From contig CP022114.1 in NCBI GenBank assembly GCA_002211745.1, positions 1,364,001 through 1,428,000 of the forward strand: DNA of 64,000 nt. Direction: 5' to 3'. A program made the translations under genes and the position numbers. This stretch comes from Kluyvera genomosp. 3 (GTDB lineage: Bacteria; Pseudomonadota; Gammaproteobacteria; Enterobacterales; Enterobacteriaceae). Positions 21,614 through 32,259 of this stretch are shown one piece after another (position 1 is the stretch's first letter; each line of letters begins with the position of its first letter). The notes under the pieces were generated by a model. That model did not search any database. It worked only from the letters and a program-made list of their open reading frames with translations, and was not told the origin of the DNA.

Positions 21614-23029
21614 ATGAAAATCAAAACTCGCTTCGCGCCTAGCCCGACAGGCTATCTGCACGTCGGCGGCGCTCGTACTGCTCTTTATTCCTGGCTTTTT
21701 GCACGTAACCACGACGGTGAGTTTGTGCTGCGTATTGAAGACACCGATCTTGAGCGCTCAACGCCAGAAGCCATTGAAGCCATCATGGATGGAATGAACT
21801 GGCTGAATCTGGAGTGGGATGAAGGTCCGTACTATCAGACCAAGCGTTTCGATCGCTACAACGCGGTGATTGATGAAATGCTGGAAGCGGGCACTGCGTA
21901 TAAATGTTACTGCTCCAAAGAACGTCTCGATGCGCTGCGCGAAGAGCAGATGGCTAACGGTGAAAAACCGCGTTACGACGGCCGTTGCCGCCATGGTCAC
22001 GAACATCATGCTGCCGATGAGCCATGCGTGGTGCGTTTTGCTAACCCGCAAGAAGGTTCCGTTATTTTTGACGACCAGATCCGCGGTCCGATCGAATTCA
22101 GCAACCAGGAACTGGACGATCTGATCATCCGCCGTACCGACGGTTCCCCGACCTACAACTTCTGTGTGGTGGTCGATGACTGGGATATGGAAATCACCCA
22201 CGTGATCCGCGGTGAAGATCATATCAACAACACGCCGCGCCAGATCAACATCCTGAAAGCACTGAATGCGCCGGTACCGGTTTATGCGCACGTGTCGATG
22301 ATCAACGGTGACGATGGCAAAAAACTGTCCAAGCGTCACGGCGCGGTCAGCGTGATGCAGTATCGTGATGACGGCTACCTGCCGGAAGCGCTGCTGAACT
22401 ACCTGGTGCGTCTGGGCTGGTCCCACGGCGATCAGGAGATCTTCACTAGTGAAGAGATGATCGAGTTCTTCTCTCTGAATGCGGTCAGCAAATCTGCCAG
22501 CGCGTTCAATACCGATAAACTGCTGTGGTTGAACCATCACTACATCAATACGCTGGCGCCGGAATACGTGGCGACACACCTGCAGTGGCACATCGAACAG
22601 GAAAATATCGATACCCGTGTTGGGCCGCAGCTGTGCGAGCTGGTGAAACTGCTGGGCGAGCGCTGCAAAACCCTGAAAGAGATGGCGCAAAGCTGCCGCT
22701 ACTTCTACGAAGACTTTGCTGAGTTCGACGCCGATGCGGCGAAGAAACACCTGCGTCCGGTTGCGCGTCAGCCGCTGGAAGTGGTGCGCGATAAAATTGC
22801 CGCCATCACTGAGTGGACTGCGGAAAACGTTCACCACGCGATTCAGGCAACCGCCGATGAGCTGGAAGTGGGAATGGGTAAAGTGGGTATGCCGCTGCGC
22901 GTTGCGGTGACCGGGGCTGGGCAGTCGCCTGCGCTGGACGTCACCGTGCACGCAATTGGCAAATCTCGTAGTATCGAGCGCATCAACAAGGCGCTGGGTT
23001 TTATCGCTGAGCGTGAAAGCCAGCAGTAA
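21614..23029 (+). CDS. gltX: Glutamyl-tRNA synthetase GltX
   Basis: Class I aminoacyl-tRNA synthetase of 471 residues, the E. coli length, unbroken. It charges tRNA-Glu. The HIGH-type motif is [12 protein letters not shown] (residues 9-20) and the KMSKS-type motif KLSKRHGAV (about 237). The zinc-binding insert is visible as CYCSKE...CRHGHE (residues ~98-127). An antisense open frame of 452 codons covers this gene and is a codon-bias shadow. A rho-independent terminator follows. Confidence 0.98.
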   Translation: MKIKTRFAPSPTGYLHVGGARTALYSWLFARNHDGEFVLRIEDTDLERSTPEAIEAIMDGMNWLNLEWDEGPYYQTKRFDRYNAVIDEMLEAGTAYKCYCSKERLDALREEQMANGEKPRYDGRCRHGHEHHAADEPCVVRFANPQEGSVIFDDQIRGPIEFSNQELDDLIIRRTDGSPTYNFCVVVDDWDMEITHVIRGEDHINNTPRQINILKALNAPVPVYAHVSMINGDDGKKLSKRHGAVSVMQYRDDGYLPEALLNYLVRLGWSHGDQEIFTSEEMIEFFSLNAVSKSASAFNTDKLLWLNHHYINTLAPEYVATHLQWHIEQENIDTRVGPQLCELVKLLGERCKTLKEMAQSCRYFYEDFAEFDADAAKKHLRPVARQPLEVVRDKIAAITEWTAENVHHAIQATADELEVGMGKVGMPLRVAVTGAGQSPALDVTVHAIGKSRSIERINKALGFIAERESQQ

Positions 23030-23045
23030 AACGGCGTTGAGCAAG

Positions 23046-23072
23046 AAAAAAGCGGGGAAACCCGCTTTTTTT
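23046..23072. terminator. Terminator between gltX and yfeC
   Basis: agcggg/cccgct arms with a gaaa loop, flanked by A and T runs, can serve both converging transcripts. Confidence 0.85.
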
Positions 23073-23466
23073 ACGTCTCGTCCTGGCTTAGCCCTAGCCG
23101 GGAAAGAAATCCGCAAATGCCTTCACGCGCCAGCAAATGGTGCAGACGCTGCTGTTCCTGCGGCGTCATGTTCTGCAGGACGTCGGTAATTTGTCGCCAC
23201 ACCACCTCAGATTCATTTGTCGTGTAGCTGCGAGGCGGTTCTCCAAGCTGGCTTTGCGTGGTATGGCTACGCAGCGCTGGGGTATTGGCGAGGTAGTCCA
23301 GCACTTCAGGAGTGATAAAAATCAGGCGCGCGCGGCCACCCTTAATGCCCGGCATGGGTTCGGTGTGCCAGCCTTGCTCGCGAATCCAACGGTTAACGGT
23401 TTGTCGGGTTATCCCTAAGCGCTCGGCGAGCTCTTCGGTCGACATTTTGGCAGGAAGTGTTTTCAT
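23071..23466 (-). CDS. yfeC: YfeC-like DNA-binding protein (DUF1323)
   Basis: Protein of 131 residues with an N-terminal helix-turn-helix (KMSTEELAERLGITRQTVNRWIRE), a basic GIKGGRARLIFITPEV segment, and a conserved C-terminal TPQEQQRLHHLLAREGICGFLSRLG module. It matches E. coli YfeC, a putative DNA-binding protein of unknown role. It is a paralogue of the neighbouring yfeD, suggesting an old tandem duplication. The frame reaches the gltX terminator region. Confidence 0.88.
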   Translation of the reverse strand: MKTLPAKMSTEELAERLGITRQTVNRWIREQGWHTEPMPGIKGGRARLIFITPEVLDYLANTPALRSHTTQSQLGEPPRSYTTNESEVVWRQITDVLQNMTPQEQQRLHHLLAREGICGFLSRLGLSQDET

Positions 23467-23475
23467 CTCTTGCGT

Positions 23476-23823
23476 TTAACCACGGATTCCTAAACGTTGC
23501 AATAAACCGCTAATTCCTTCCCGGAGTAGCAGCGAGGTCAACTGTTTCTGTTCAGTTTCGGTCATTTCATCAACCAGCGTCAGCAGCAGCGTATGGAAGG
23601 GGTTATCGGAAATGTAGGGAGCAGGGGGCTCTGAAGCGCGCTGCGCGCTGTGGATAAACTCCACGACTTCATCGTTGACGTGGACGACCCTGGCTTTACC
23701 GCCCTGAACGCCGGGACGAGGAGACGTTTTCCAGCCTTCCTTACGCACCCATTTGTTAATGGTCTGGCGGCTATAGCCTGTCAGGTGGGCGATCTCCTCC
23801 GGCGTCATTCGTTCCTTGAGCAT
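23476..23823 (-). CDS. yfeD: YfeD-like DNA-binding protein (DUF1323)
   Basis: Protein of 115 residues, paralogous to YfeC. The N-terminal helix-turn-helix is MTPEEIAHLTGYSRQTINKWVRKEG, followed by the basic PGVQGGKARVVHVNDEVVEF stretch and the C-terminal LTSLLLREGISGLLQRLG module. It is transcribed 9 bases ahead of yfeC, so the two are probably one operon. The function of the family is unknown; the conserved C-terminal REGI-G-L-RLG motif shared by both genes may be an oligomerisation surface (inference). Confidence 0.86.
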   Translation of the reverse strand: MLKERMTPEEIAHLTGYSRQTINKWVRKEGWKTSPRPGVQGGKARVVHVNDEVVEFIHSAQRASEPPAPYISDNPFHTLLLTLVDEMTETEQKQLTSLLLREGISGLLQRLGIRG

Positions 23824-23981
23824 ACTATTTCCTGAGTTGCTGTGTGGGAATTACAGGTTCATGTTATAGCATCGTTTTAGTGGAAAACGTGACATGCATA
23901 ACTCCTGTTTGCGAGCAGGCGCGTAAACCAGCGCGTTTGTCTGCTTTTTCAGCGATTAGATGCCGTTAGCGAATTTTGCCG

Positions 23982-24010
23982 TTGACACTGTGCGAGGGAA
24001 TTCATATTAT
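23982..24010 (+). promoter_or_regulatory. Sigma-70 promoter of the tRNA-Ala pair
   Basis: TTGACA and TATTAT are separated by exactly 17 bases and followed by a GC-rich discriminator (gccgccc), the hallmark of stringently controlled stable-RNA promoters. The first tRNA begins 29 bases after the -10. Confidence 0.88.
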
Positions 24011-24039
24011 GCCGCCCGTCAACTCGACAGCTTTACGTT

Positions 24040-24115
<76 letters not shown>

Positions 24116-24155
24116 AATCCTGCTCCCATCAGGTTTTGGAACGTAAAGGCACTGT

Positions 24156-24231
<76 letters not shown>

Positions 24232-24241
24232 AAATTTGAAA

Positions 24242-24267
24242 CCCTCGCCTGAAGGCGGGGTTTTTTT
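24242..24267 (+). terminator. Terminator of the tRNA-Ala operon
   Basis: ccccgcc-type arms (cctcgcc/ggcgggg) around tgaa are followed by seven T, directly after the second tRNA. Confidence 0.88.
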
Positions 24268-24416
24268 CATCCTTGTCGTGTACAAAAATACAGCGATTTA
24301 CCTTCAAAAGTCCGGTGTAGATCAGGATTTTATCGCTTAAACTTGCGCCAAAAAATTCGCGACCATAATATTTAAAGAGTCAAATTACGTACGATAAAGG
24401 ATATCGGCTGATACGC

Positions 24417-26615
24417 ATGACGGTGATAAGGACTAACCCACTCAGGAAATTCTGCCTGGCTCTTATATTGAGCCTGGTGGCTATTCCATTATCCAGATAT
24501 ATCTCTCCTACTGCTTTTTATGATGGGCATTCTGTATATCTGGCCTGGCTACCGCTTGGCGTAATGATTGCATTGATTATGCTTTTTGGCCGTCATGCTA
24601 TCGCCCATTGGCGATTGGTTTTACCGTCACTAACTATTGGCAATTGCATTTATCGCCCTTTTATTCATTAACGTTGCTATTCTGTCAGTTGGCCGCAGTA
24701 TGCATCTCCTGCGTTATTCTACGCTATATGCATGGGCGTCGATGGCGACACGGTATTCCTATAAAAAACATTGGCTTAAATGTTTTCTGGTTGGGGTTTG
24801 TCACCCCAATCATGGGCAAGGTGTTGATGTACGTTACCGGTGAGATTATTGACATTCCGGAGTTAATGTACAGTTATTTTAATATAACATCCGTTATTTA
24901 TTCTATTGTTGATATTCAGGGCCTGGTTTGTGCATCACTGATATTTACTCGTCTTTTTTATTACCCCTTCAGGATGTGCTTGAACCCACGTTATGCCAGG
25001 GCATTCTGGTATCGTAATATCGCTTGTTATACCAATCTTAGAAATAAGATATTTATTACCTGTTGGTTTATTAGCCTGATAGGTATGATGATATTTTTGT
25101 GTGCGCCGTTTGGCGATTATTATTTTGCGGGTTATCTGGTTCCGGCAATATTTATCTTTTTCTCTTTTGGCATCAGCCAGTTGGCTTACCCGCTTGTCGT
25201 CATGACCTGGACGGTTTCCGCCTTCCTGCTGGTGATGTACAACAAAAATTTCCTTCATGGCATACAAACCCAGTATTCGCTGGCTTTTATTTTGTCGTCG
25301 CTGATCTCCTTTACGGTGTGCCTGCTTTACTTGCTCCAGGTCTACCATCGCAGCCAGCGGCTGCAGGCCAAGTGGCAGGCGCAGGCCATGCAGGACCCGA
25401 TAACTGGCTTACCGAACCTGCGTGCGCTGGAGGAGTATATGATGACGCCGCGCGCTGGCGCGATCAGCCTGTGTTGTCTGCACATTGGTAACCTCGACTT
25501 CCTCAGTCGTCACTATGGCATGATGATGCGTATGCATTGCAAACGCAGCGTCACGCATATCCTACAGCCGATGCTGTTCAGTGAAGAAAAGTTGTTCCAG
25601 CTGCCGGGTAATGAACTGCTGCTGGTGCTGAACGGTCCGGATACCGAGGCCCGGCTGAAGCATCTGATTAATTTTCTGAGCAATAAAGAGATCCACTGGA
25701 ACAATGCGGTTCTGAACCTGGAATACGCGATCTCCTGGGCGCCGGTGAGCCCGCGGGATAAAAATATGCACCATATGCTGGGGCAACTGAGCTGGTTAGT
25801 GGAGCAGGCCGATGAAGGGAATCAAATCCTCAAGCTGGATAACGGCCACGTTGACGCTTTCGACCAAAGCAGCGAACAGGTTGTGCTGTTGAATCGGGTT
25901 AAAAACGCGCTGGACTGGGCGGTTTTGTGCTTTACGCCCAGTCGATCAGAAAGCCTTCCGGCGAAGGTTACTACGAGATACTGAGCCGCCTCGTTGACGC
26001 TGACGGTATGGTGACGCCGGATAAATTCATCCCGGTCCTTGCGCAGTTCAACCTTAGCAAGCGCTTTGACATGCAGGTACTGGAGTACCTGTTCAGCTCG
26101 CTGGATGAGCTTCCCGATAAGAATTTCTCGGTGAATCTGATGCCGTACACCTTGATGCAAAAGGGGAGCGCCGCCGAGATTATCGCGCTGTTCCGCCGTT
26201 ATCACGTCGATGTTAAACGCATTATTATCGAGATTACCGAAGAGCAGGCTTTTTCCAACTCTGACGTCAGCGTTGCCAATATCCAGCAGTTGCGTCAGTT
26301 TGGCTGCCTGATTGCGATTGATGACTTCGGTACCGGCTACGCGAACTATGAGCGCCTGAAGCGTCTGGAAGCCGACATTATCAAGATAGATGGCTGCTTC
26401 GTACGTGATGTTTTAAACAACCCGATGGATGCGATGATTATTCGCTCTATCTGCGAGATGGCGAAGCTGCGGAATTTGTCCGTGGTGGCAGAGTATGTCG
26501 AGACGGAAGAACAGCAACAGCTGCTGGAACGCCTTGGCGTGCACTATATGCAGGGCTACCTGATCGATAAACCGCGTCCGCTCTGGCAGCTTGAGAACAA
26601 AAAAAGGACCTGTAA
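24417..26615 (+). CDS. pdeA: Cyclic-di-GMP phosphodiesterase PdeA (YfeA) (three frame breaks)
   Basis: Membrane-bound protein of about 733 residues when three missing bases are restored (near 24615, 25925 and in the A run at 26599-26605). The N-terminal half has about eight hydrophobic segments (MASE1-like sensor). The middle is a degenerate GGDEF domain: PITGLPNLRALEE is present but no GGDEF signature is seen. The C-terminal EAL domain has EILSRL in place of EALxR, IIEITEEQAF, and an intact IDDFGTGYANYERLKRL followed by IIKIDG. Adding one A at 26599-26605 gives a stop at 26613-26615; otherwise the frame runs antisense deep into nupC, which is not credible. Confidence 0.88.
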
Positions 26616-26630
26616 CAACGTTACAGGTCC
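26599..26630 (-). terminator. Terminator of nupC
   Basis: An 11-base perfect stem (ggacctgtaac/gttacaggtcc) followed, on the minus strand, by a T run ends the nupC transcript. The same hairpin overlaps the end of convergent pdeA. Confidence 0.85.
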
Positions 26631-26649
26631 TGATGTTAGCGACGGTGAA

Positions 26650-27851
26650 TTACAGAACCAGCGCGGCGATAGACGCAGACAGCACGCTCACCAGCGTAGA
26701 ACCGTAAACCAGCTTCAGGCCGAAGCGAGAAACCACGTTGCCCTGTTCTTCGTTCAGACCTTTAATCGCACCGGCGATGATGCCGATGGAAGAGAAGTTG
26801 GCGAAGGAGACCAGGAACACGGAGATGATACCAACCGCGCGCGGAGAGAGCTCAGCGGCGATTTTCTGCAGGTCCATCATGGCGACGAATTCATTGGAAA
26901 CCAGTTTGGTTGCCATGATGCTGCCCACCTGCAGGGATTCACTTGCCGGTACACCCATGATCCATGCAACCGGATAGAAGATGTAGCCCAGAATGCCCTG
27001 GAAGGAGATGCTGTAGCCAAACCAGCCGGTCACGGTGGCGAACAGGGCGTTCAGCGCGGCGATCAGGGCGATAAAGCCGATCAGCATCGCAGCAACGATA
27101 ATTGCCACTTTGAAACCTGCCAGAATGTATTCACCTAGCATTTCGAAGAAGCTTTGACCTTCGTGCAGGTTAGACATCTGAATGTTTTCTTCGCTGGCAT
27201 CAACGCGGTACGGGTTGATCAGCGACAGGACGATAAAGGTGCTGAACATGTTCAGTACCAGCGCCGCGACAACGTACTTCGGCTCCAGCATGGTCATGTA
27301 GGCGCCAACGATAGACATAGACACGGTAGACATCGCCGTCGCCGCATGGTGTACATGCGGTTACGGGACATTTTACCAAGGATGTCTTTATAGGCGATGA
27401 AGTTTTCAGACTGACCCAGAATCAGGGAGCTGACGGCGTTGAAAGACTCCAGTTTGCCCATGCCGTTGATTTTCGACAGCACGGTACCAATCGCACGAAT
27501 GACGATAGGCAGTACGCGGATGTGCTGCAGGATACCAATCAGCGCAGAGATAAACACGATCGGGCACAGTACTTTCAGGAAGAAGAAGGCCAGACCTTTA
27601 TCGTTCATGCTACCGAAGACAAAGTTGGTCCCTTCGTTGGCGAAACCGAGAAGTTTTTCGAACATCTCGGAGAAGCCTTTCACAAAGCCCAGACCAATAT
27701 CGGAGTTCAGGAAGAACCAGGCCAACAGCACTTCAATGACCAGTAGCTGGATAACATAACGAATGCGGATCTGTTTGCGGTTAGAACTGACCAGCAAGGC
27801 CAGGATCGCCACCACAACGAGCGCGAGAATAAAATGCAAGACGCGGTCCAT
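26650..27851 (-). CDS. nupC: Nucleoside:H+ symporter NupC
   Basis: Inner-membrane concentrative nucleoside transporter. The start is at 27851 ([16 protein letters not shown]); a longer upstream frame is rejected by comparison with E. coli. One G is missing near 27346 between NRMYTM and [15 protein letters not shown]. The restored length is 400 residues, as in E. coli. Family motifs are intact: [11 protein letters not shown], the [10 protein letters not shown] segment, and [18 protein letters not shown]. Known control of nupC by CRP/CytR was not tested at site level. Confidence 0.95.
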
Positions 27852-28092
27852 ATTTGCTCCAAACATGAGACGGGTTAAATTTTCGTGCACATTCTATGTA
27901 ACATGGTTAAATAAAACGAGATCTGTCTCTCACTATATTCAGAACCTGTGAGCAAACTCAAAATTAGTGATCAAGCATGCATTTTTGTTATGTTGAGTAA
28001 ATGTATGAAAAGTTTCCACGTTGTACTACTCTCTTCTTAAGCGTATACCAAACCTTCCCAACCTCCAGTCTGGCTATTGGTTCCGGCTATCA
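27852..28092. other. nupC-mntH intergenic region, left part
   Basis: AT-rich divergent control region. It should contain the nupC promoter and its CRP/CytR sites, but I could not place them with confidence. The right part (28093-28173) holds the Fur- and MntR-type boxes listed separately. Confidence 0.5.
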
Positions 28093-28143
28093 GAATAATC
28101 ATTATCACCTTGCTTAAATGAACTTGATAATCATTCTCATTAT
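28093..28143 (+). promoter_or_regulatory. Two Fur-like boxes upstream of mntH
   Basis: agaataatcattatc (28093-28107 region) and tgataatcattctcatta (from 28125) both resemble the Fur consensus with GATAAT/ATTATC half-sites. Fur repression of mntH is established in E. coli and Salmonella; the match is by eye. Confidence 0.65.
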
Positions 28144-28153
28144 GTTAGCCTAA

Positions 28154-28173
28154 AACATAGCAAAGGCTATGTT
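28154..28173 (+). promoter_or_regulatory. MntR operator of mntH
   Basis: AACATAGCAAAGGCTATGTT is a near-perfect palindrome identical in form to the MntR box of enteric mntH promoters. It lies 13 bases before the start codon, where bound Mn-MntR would block transcription. Confidence 0.9.
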
Positions 28174-28186
28174 TTTGAGGCAGAGA

Positions 28187-29416
28187 ATGACAAACAGTCG
28201 CATTGAAACTAACAGCTGTCGTACCGCACGCCGTATGCGGCTGGCGCTGATGGGGCCGGCATTTATTGCTGCGATCGGCTATATCGATCCGGGCAACTTT
28301 GCGACCAACATTCAGGCGGGCGCCAGCTTTGGCTACCAGTTGCTGTGGGTGGTGGTGTGGGCAAACCTGATGGCGATGCTGATTCAGGTGCTTTCAGCGA
28401 AGCTGGGCATTGCTACCGGAAAAAACCTCGCGGAGCAGATTCGTGACCATTACCCACGACCGGTGGTCTGGTTCTACTGGGTGCAGGCGGAAATTATCGC
28501 CATGGCGACCGATCTGGCCGAGTTTATCGGTGCGGCGATCGGCTTTAAGCTGATCCTGGGCATTTCGCTGTTACAGGGCGCGGTGCTGACCGGGATTGCC
28601 ACCTTTTTGATTCTGATGCTTCAGCGTCGCGGGCAAAAACCGTTGGAAAAAGTGATCGGCGGCCTGCTGCTGTTCGTGGCGGCAGCGTATATCGTCGAGC
28701 TGATATTCTCTCAGCCCGAACTGGCGCCGCTGACCAAAGGTATGCTGTTACCGTCGTTACCCAATGGTGAAGCGGTTTATCTGGCTGCGGGCGTGCTGGG
28801 GGCAACCATCATGCCGCACGTTATTTATCTTCATTCATCGCTGACCCAGCATCTGCACGGCGGTAGCGCTAAAGAGCGCTATCAGGCCACCCGCTGGGAC
28901 GTCGCTATCGCCATGACCATCGCCGGCTTCGTTAACCTGGCGATGATGGCGACAGCCGCTGCGGCCTTCCATTTTCACGGGCATACTGGCATTACCGATC
29001 TCGATCAGGCCTACCTGACGCTTGAACCGCTGCTCAGCCATGCGGCGGCGACGATCTTTGGCCTCAGCCTGATTGCCGCCGGCCTGTCTTCTACGGTGGT
29101 TGGTACGCTCGCCGGTCAGGTGGTGATGCAGGGCTTTATTCGTTTCCATATTCCACTGTGGTTCCGCCGCGCGGTCACCATGCTGCCGTCGTTTATCGTC
29201 ATTCTGATGGGGCTGGACCCAACGCGTATTCTGGTGATGAGCCAGGTGCTGCTGAGCTTTGGCATTGCGCTGGCGTTGGTTCCGCTGCTGATTTTCACCA
29301 GCGACCGCAAGCTGATGGGCGAACTGGTCAACACGCGGTGGATTAAACGCATCGGCTGGGCGATTGTTGCGGTGGTGGTGGCATTAAACGGCTGGCTGCT
29401 GCTGGAACGCTGCTGA
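28187..29416 (+). CDS. mntH: Mn2+/Fe2+:H+ symporter MntH (Nramp family)
   Basis: Inner-membrane proton-driven manganese importer of 409 residues, unbroken. The start at 28187 ([13 protein letters not shown]) fits the family. The frame upstream is the MntR operator. Metal-binding signatures of the Nramp fold are intact: [12 protein letters not shown] in helix 1 and [11 protein letters not shown] in helix 6. About eleven transmembrane helices are visible. Regulation by MntR and Fur is supported by the boxes upstream. In E. coli ypeC comes next; here a 6-kb sugar cassette intervenes. Confidence 0.96.
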   Translation: MTNSRIETNSCRTARRMRLALMGPAFIAAIGYIDPGNFATNIQAGASFGYQLLWVVVWANLMAMLIQVLSAKLGIATGKNLAEQIRDHYPRPVVWFYWVQAEIIAMATDLAEFIGAAIGFKLILGISLLQGAVLTGIATFLILMLQRRGQKPLEKVIGGLLLFVAAAYIVELIFSQPELAPLTKGMLLPSLPNGEAVYLAAGVLGATIMPHVIYLHSSLTQHLHGGSAKERYQATRWDVAIAMTIAGFVNLAMMATAAAAFHFHGHTGITDLDQAYLTLEPLLSHAAATIFGLSLIAAGLSSTVVGTLAGQVVMQGFIRFHIPLWFRRAVTMLPSFIVILMGLDPTRILVMSQVLLSFGIALALVPLLIFTSDRKLMGELVNTRWIKRIGWAIVAVVVALNGWLLLERC

Positions 29417-29511
29417 ATTAATGGCCTGATTACCGTGACCCGCGACAGGTCACGGTTTCTTTACCGTTTATTCGCTATGCTGCATTTTGCGTTTAACCTC
29501 AGCGATCGTTC

Positions 29512-31001
29512 ATGAACTCTTTTGATCTCTCTTTTCTCAAATACCTTCAGGATAACAGCCCGCTCGCGGTTGATAGCGCGGTGCTGCGCTTTGGCAAAAC
29601 GCTTTCCACCCTGAAGCGAACGATGAAAGAGCTTAACGAACTGCTGCCGGACGAAGCGCATCTCCACCAGGATAATGCATTTATTACGACCGGTATCACC
29701 TACAGTGATTACATCCAGTTTTTGCAGCGCGTGCGTTTCAACCGTTATCTCACGACCGGTGAAGAGCGCGTTCAGGATCTGTTTGTTGCGCTCTGTCTGC
29801 ACGATGTGGTCAATAAAAATGAGTACTATAAAAAGTTCTATGTCAGCGCCGGGACGGTGAAAAACGATAACCCGCTCATGCTCAACCGGGTGCAGGAAAG
29901 TGGGTTAACGCTGCTGAGCATACCGAGAAAGGGTTCGCAACTGGTGGGTGATGAATTCAGCCTGCGTCTGGCAGCCTGTATGTCGATTCTGAAAACCGTC
30001 GAGATTGGTACTGGTCATCAACTGATTGCGCATCAGGCCAACGAGCCTATCAATCGTTCCATAGCTGAGCAGTTTCTCCATGAGTGCGCGCAGGAGATCG
30101 GCCAGGCGGCGGCCTGTTATGAAAAGGTCATCAGCCCGGTGATTCACCTTGGCTACAATGGGCGGAAATATCTGCTGGTCTATCTCAGCCTGGCGCTACA
30201 GCGTATTCGTCGCGGACGGCGAATCAATGACAGCTCGGCGGCAGCATTCCTGACCACCTATCCTATCGCGTGTTGGCGGAGAAAGATGAAAATGCCTGCC
30301 TGGATATGCTCATTGCCTCACTCACCTTTACCTGGCGTCCCTTTACGCTGTACGACGCGCGGCTGATCGGGCACGTTAAACAGGCCTGCGAGGAGATGTC
30401 CCGCGGTCTGAATGCGACGATTCACAACCACCACGCCTGGTTTGCCGAAATTTACCATTTTATCTACGCGGCGATTGTGCAGAACAAACTGCGCCTGTGG
30501 TTTGATGATAAAAAGCTACACGATGTACAGCGCCGCTACCCCGACCTTTGGCAGCACGTCCAGCGTGCCCTGCGCGAAATAGAATCGTGTTGGCAGATGT
30601 CGTTTTCAGCGATTCATCTGGCGACCCTGGTGCTGATTATCAAAAAGCACGAACTGAAAAATCGGGTAGTGGGGGATGTGAAAAAACGCGTCATCATTGT
30701 GACCAACTCCTCAGAGAGTAAGGTGGGCTACTTCAAAGAGGTGCTGCTTTCGCGTTTTCACATTGAGGTGCTGGCCTGCGTCAACATCAACGAACTGGAC
30801 CGGCTCCAGCAGCAGGATTTTGACCTGCTGATTGCCTTTACCAATAAAATTGCCAGTCACCTGCGTCACGCTCAACTCAGCTATGTGAAGGTGAATTTCT
30901 ATCTGACGCAGGACGATTTTCAGCTGCTGCGCGAGCATGGGCTAAGCCCGGCGCGCAAAAAAATACCCGTTGACGCGTTCGTGCAACAGGTACAGGGATG
31001 A
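29512..31001 (+). CDS. PRD-containing PTS-responsive transcriptional regulator
   Basis: Protein of about 496 residues once one missing base near 30258 is restored. The N-terminal ~180 residues contain two helix-turn-helix-like regions (SAVLRFGKTLSTLKRTMKELNE; NEYYKKFYVSAGTVKNDNPL). They are followed by PTS-regulation domains with conserved His (QLIAHQANEPINRSI; NHHAWFAEIYHFIYAA) and a C-terminal IIB-like domain (KKRVIIVTNSSESKVGYFKE). In that IIB-like loop the usual phospho-Cys is Ser. This is the LicR/MtlR-type DNA-binding architecture, not the RNA-binding antiterminator of BglG. It converges on the lyase/PTS operon and most likely controls it according to phosphorylation by the PTS. Confidence 0.83.
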
Positions 31002-31049
31002 GCCCGCAGGCGCTTAAAGCCTTCCTTGAGCAGCAGTACGGCGACGTTT

Positions 31050-32259
31050 TTATTTAACCAGCGGCTGGCACACGCCACGACACCACACCGCTTGCAGTTC
31101 TTGCTGGTCGTCGAGCACCAGAATATCGGCATCTTTGCCCGGCGTCAGGCTACCTTTGCGATCCGCCACGCCTGCGAGGATGGCGGGGTTGAGGCAGGCT
31201 ATCTGCGCCGCTGACACCCAGCCGTGCTCCAGCCGGCCAACCACGTTTTTGACGGAGTCGAGAAAACTCATTTCCAGCTTGCGGACTTCGGGCCAGTCTT
31301 CGGCGCTGATGGTGCGTGTGCAGCCGTGGCAATCGGTAATTTCCAGCGACTGCTGGCGGATACGAAATGTCTCCTGGCGCAGATAATGATGAAATTCGAA
31401 GCCTTCGGGAAAGTCGACGTAACCAAGACAATCGCTCATCATCACCAGCCGACGATCCTTTTTCAGCCGGTAGAGAATGTCGAAGACCTCCGGGCGCAGG
31501 GTAATTCCGCTTTGTTTTGCCACTTCGGCGTAGGTGTCTTCATAGTACATCAGTGCACCCACCACGCCAGGCTCGCGGTGGTGCAAGCCGCGCATGGCGC
31601 TGAAGGCGTGGGTAAAATGGCTCAGACCCGCGGTAATCGCCTCGCTGATTTCGTCAAACGTGGCATCCGTATGGCCGCCGAAACGGTGACGCCGGATTGA
31701 TGCAAATGGCGAATCAATGCCAGTGCGCCGGGAAGCTCCGGGCCAGCGTCATCAGGCGAACATGGCCGCGCGCGGCGCGTTGATAGCGTTCGAACCCGGC
31801 GATGCTGGGGGCTGAACGCTGTCCAGACGCTGCATACCGATAAACTTCGGGTTGATATATGGGCCTTCCATATGGATACCTACCGCTTCAGCGCCGTCGG
31901 CGGGCGTGGCTTGCACGATCCATTCGGCGGCGGTAGCCAGGCTTTCACACAAGAAATCCTCTGGCTGGGTGGCTGAGGTGGCAAGCCAGGCCGTCACGCC
32001 TGCATACACTAAATCTTCACTCATGGCGCGTAGCGAGTCCCGTTCACCTTTCCAGGCAAATGATCCTCGCCCCAGCCGTGTACGTGAATATCGACAAACC
32101 CGGCATCAGCATCGCATCGTGATAGTCGATGACGCGCCCGCGGGGTGTCTCATCGATGCCGGTAATTTTATCGCCGCAGATGTGAAGGTAGCCGGAGCGT
32201 ATACCGTCCGGCGTCACAATTCGCTGACTGGCGAGAGAGAGCAGGGCGTCACTCACCAT
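31050..32259 (-). CDS. NagA-like N-acetylhexosamine-6-phosphate deacetylase (several frame breaks)
   Basis: Amidohydrolase of about 400 residues. Breaks near 32090, 31800, 31735 and 31680 separate clearly homologous pieces. The N-terminus MVSDALLSLASQRIVTPDG leads to a DIHVHGWGEDH metal-site segment. Next comes the NagA hallmark IHMEGPYINPKF (metal-binding Glu), then SAGHTDAT and THAFSAMRGLHHREPGVVGAL (metal-ligand His, substrate loop), and MMSDCLG (catalytic Asp position). The C-terminus GSLTPGKDADILVLDDQ is the usual amidohydrolase tail. The start overlaps the stop of the lyase gene by 11 bases. Deacylation of a phosphorylated amino sugar is inferred from family; the true substrate is unknown. 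Confidence 0.83.

Noticed and set aside
21758-23116. 452-codon open frame antisense to gltX
   Set aside because: It mirrors gltX on the other strand, has no domain or ribosome site and extends past the gltX terminator; it is a codon-usage shadow.
26616-27138. Extension of the pdeA frame into nupC
   Set aside because: The tail is the antisense of conserved nupC codons. A one-base loss in an A run hides the pdeA stop just before the shared hairpin.
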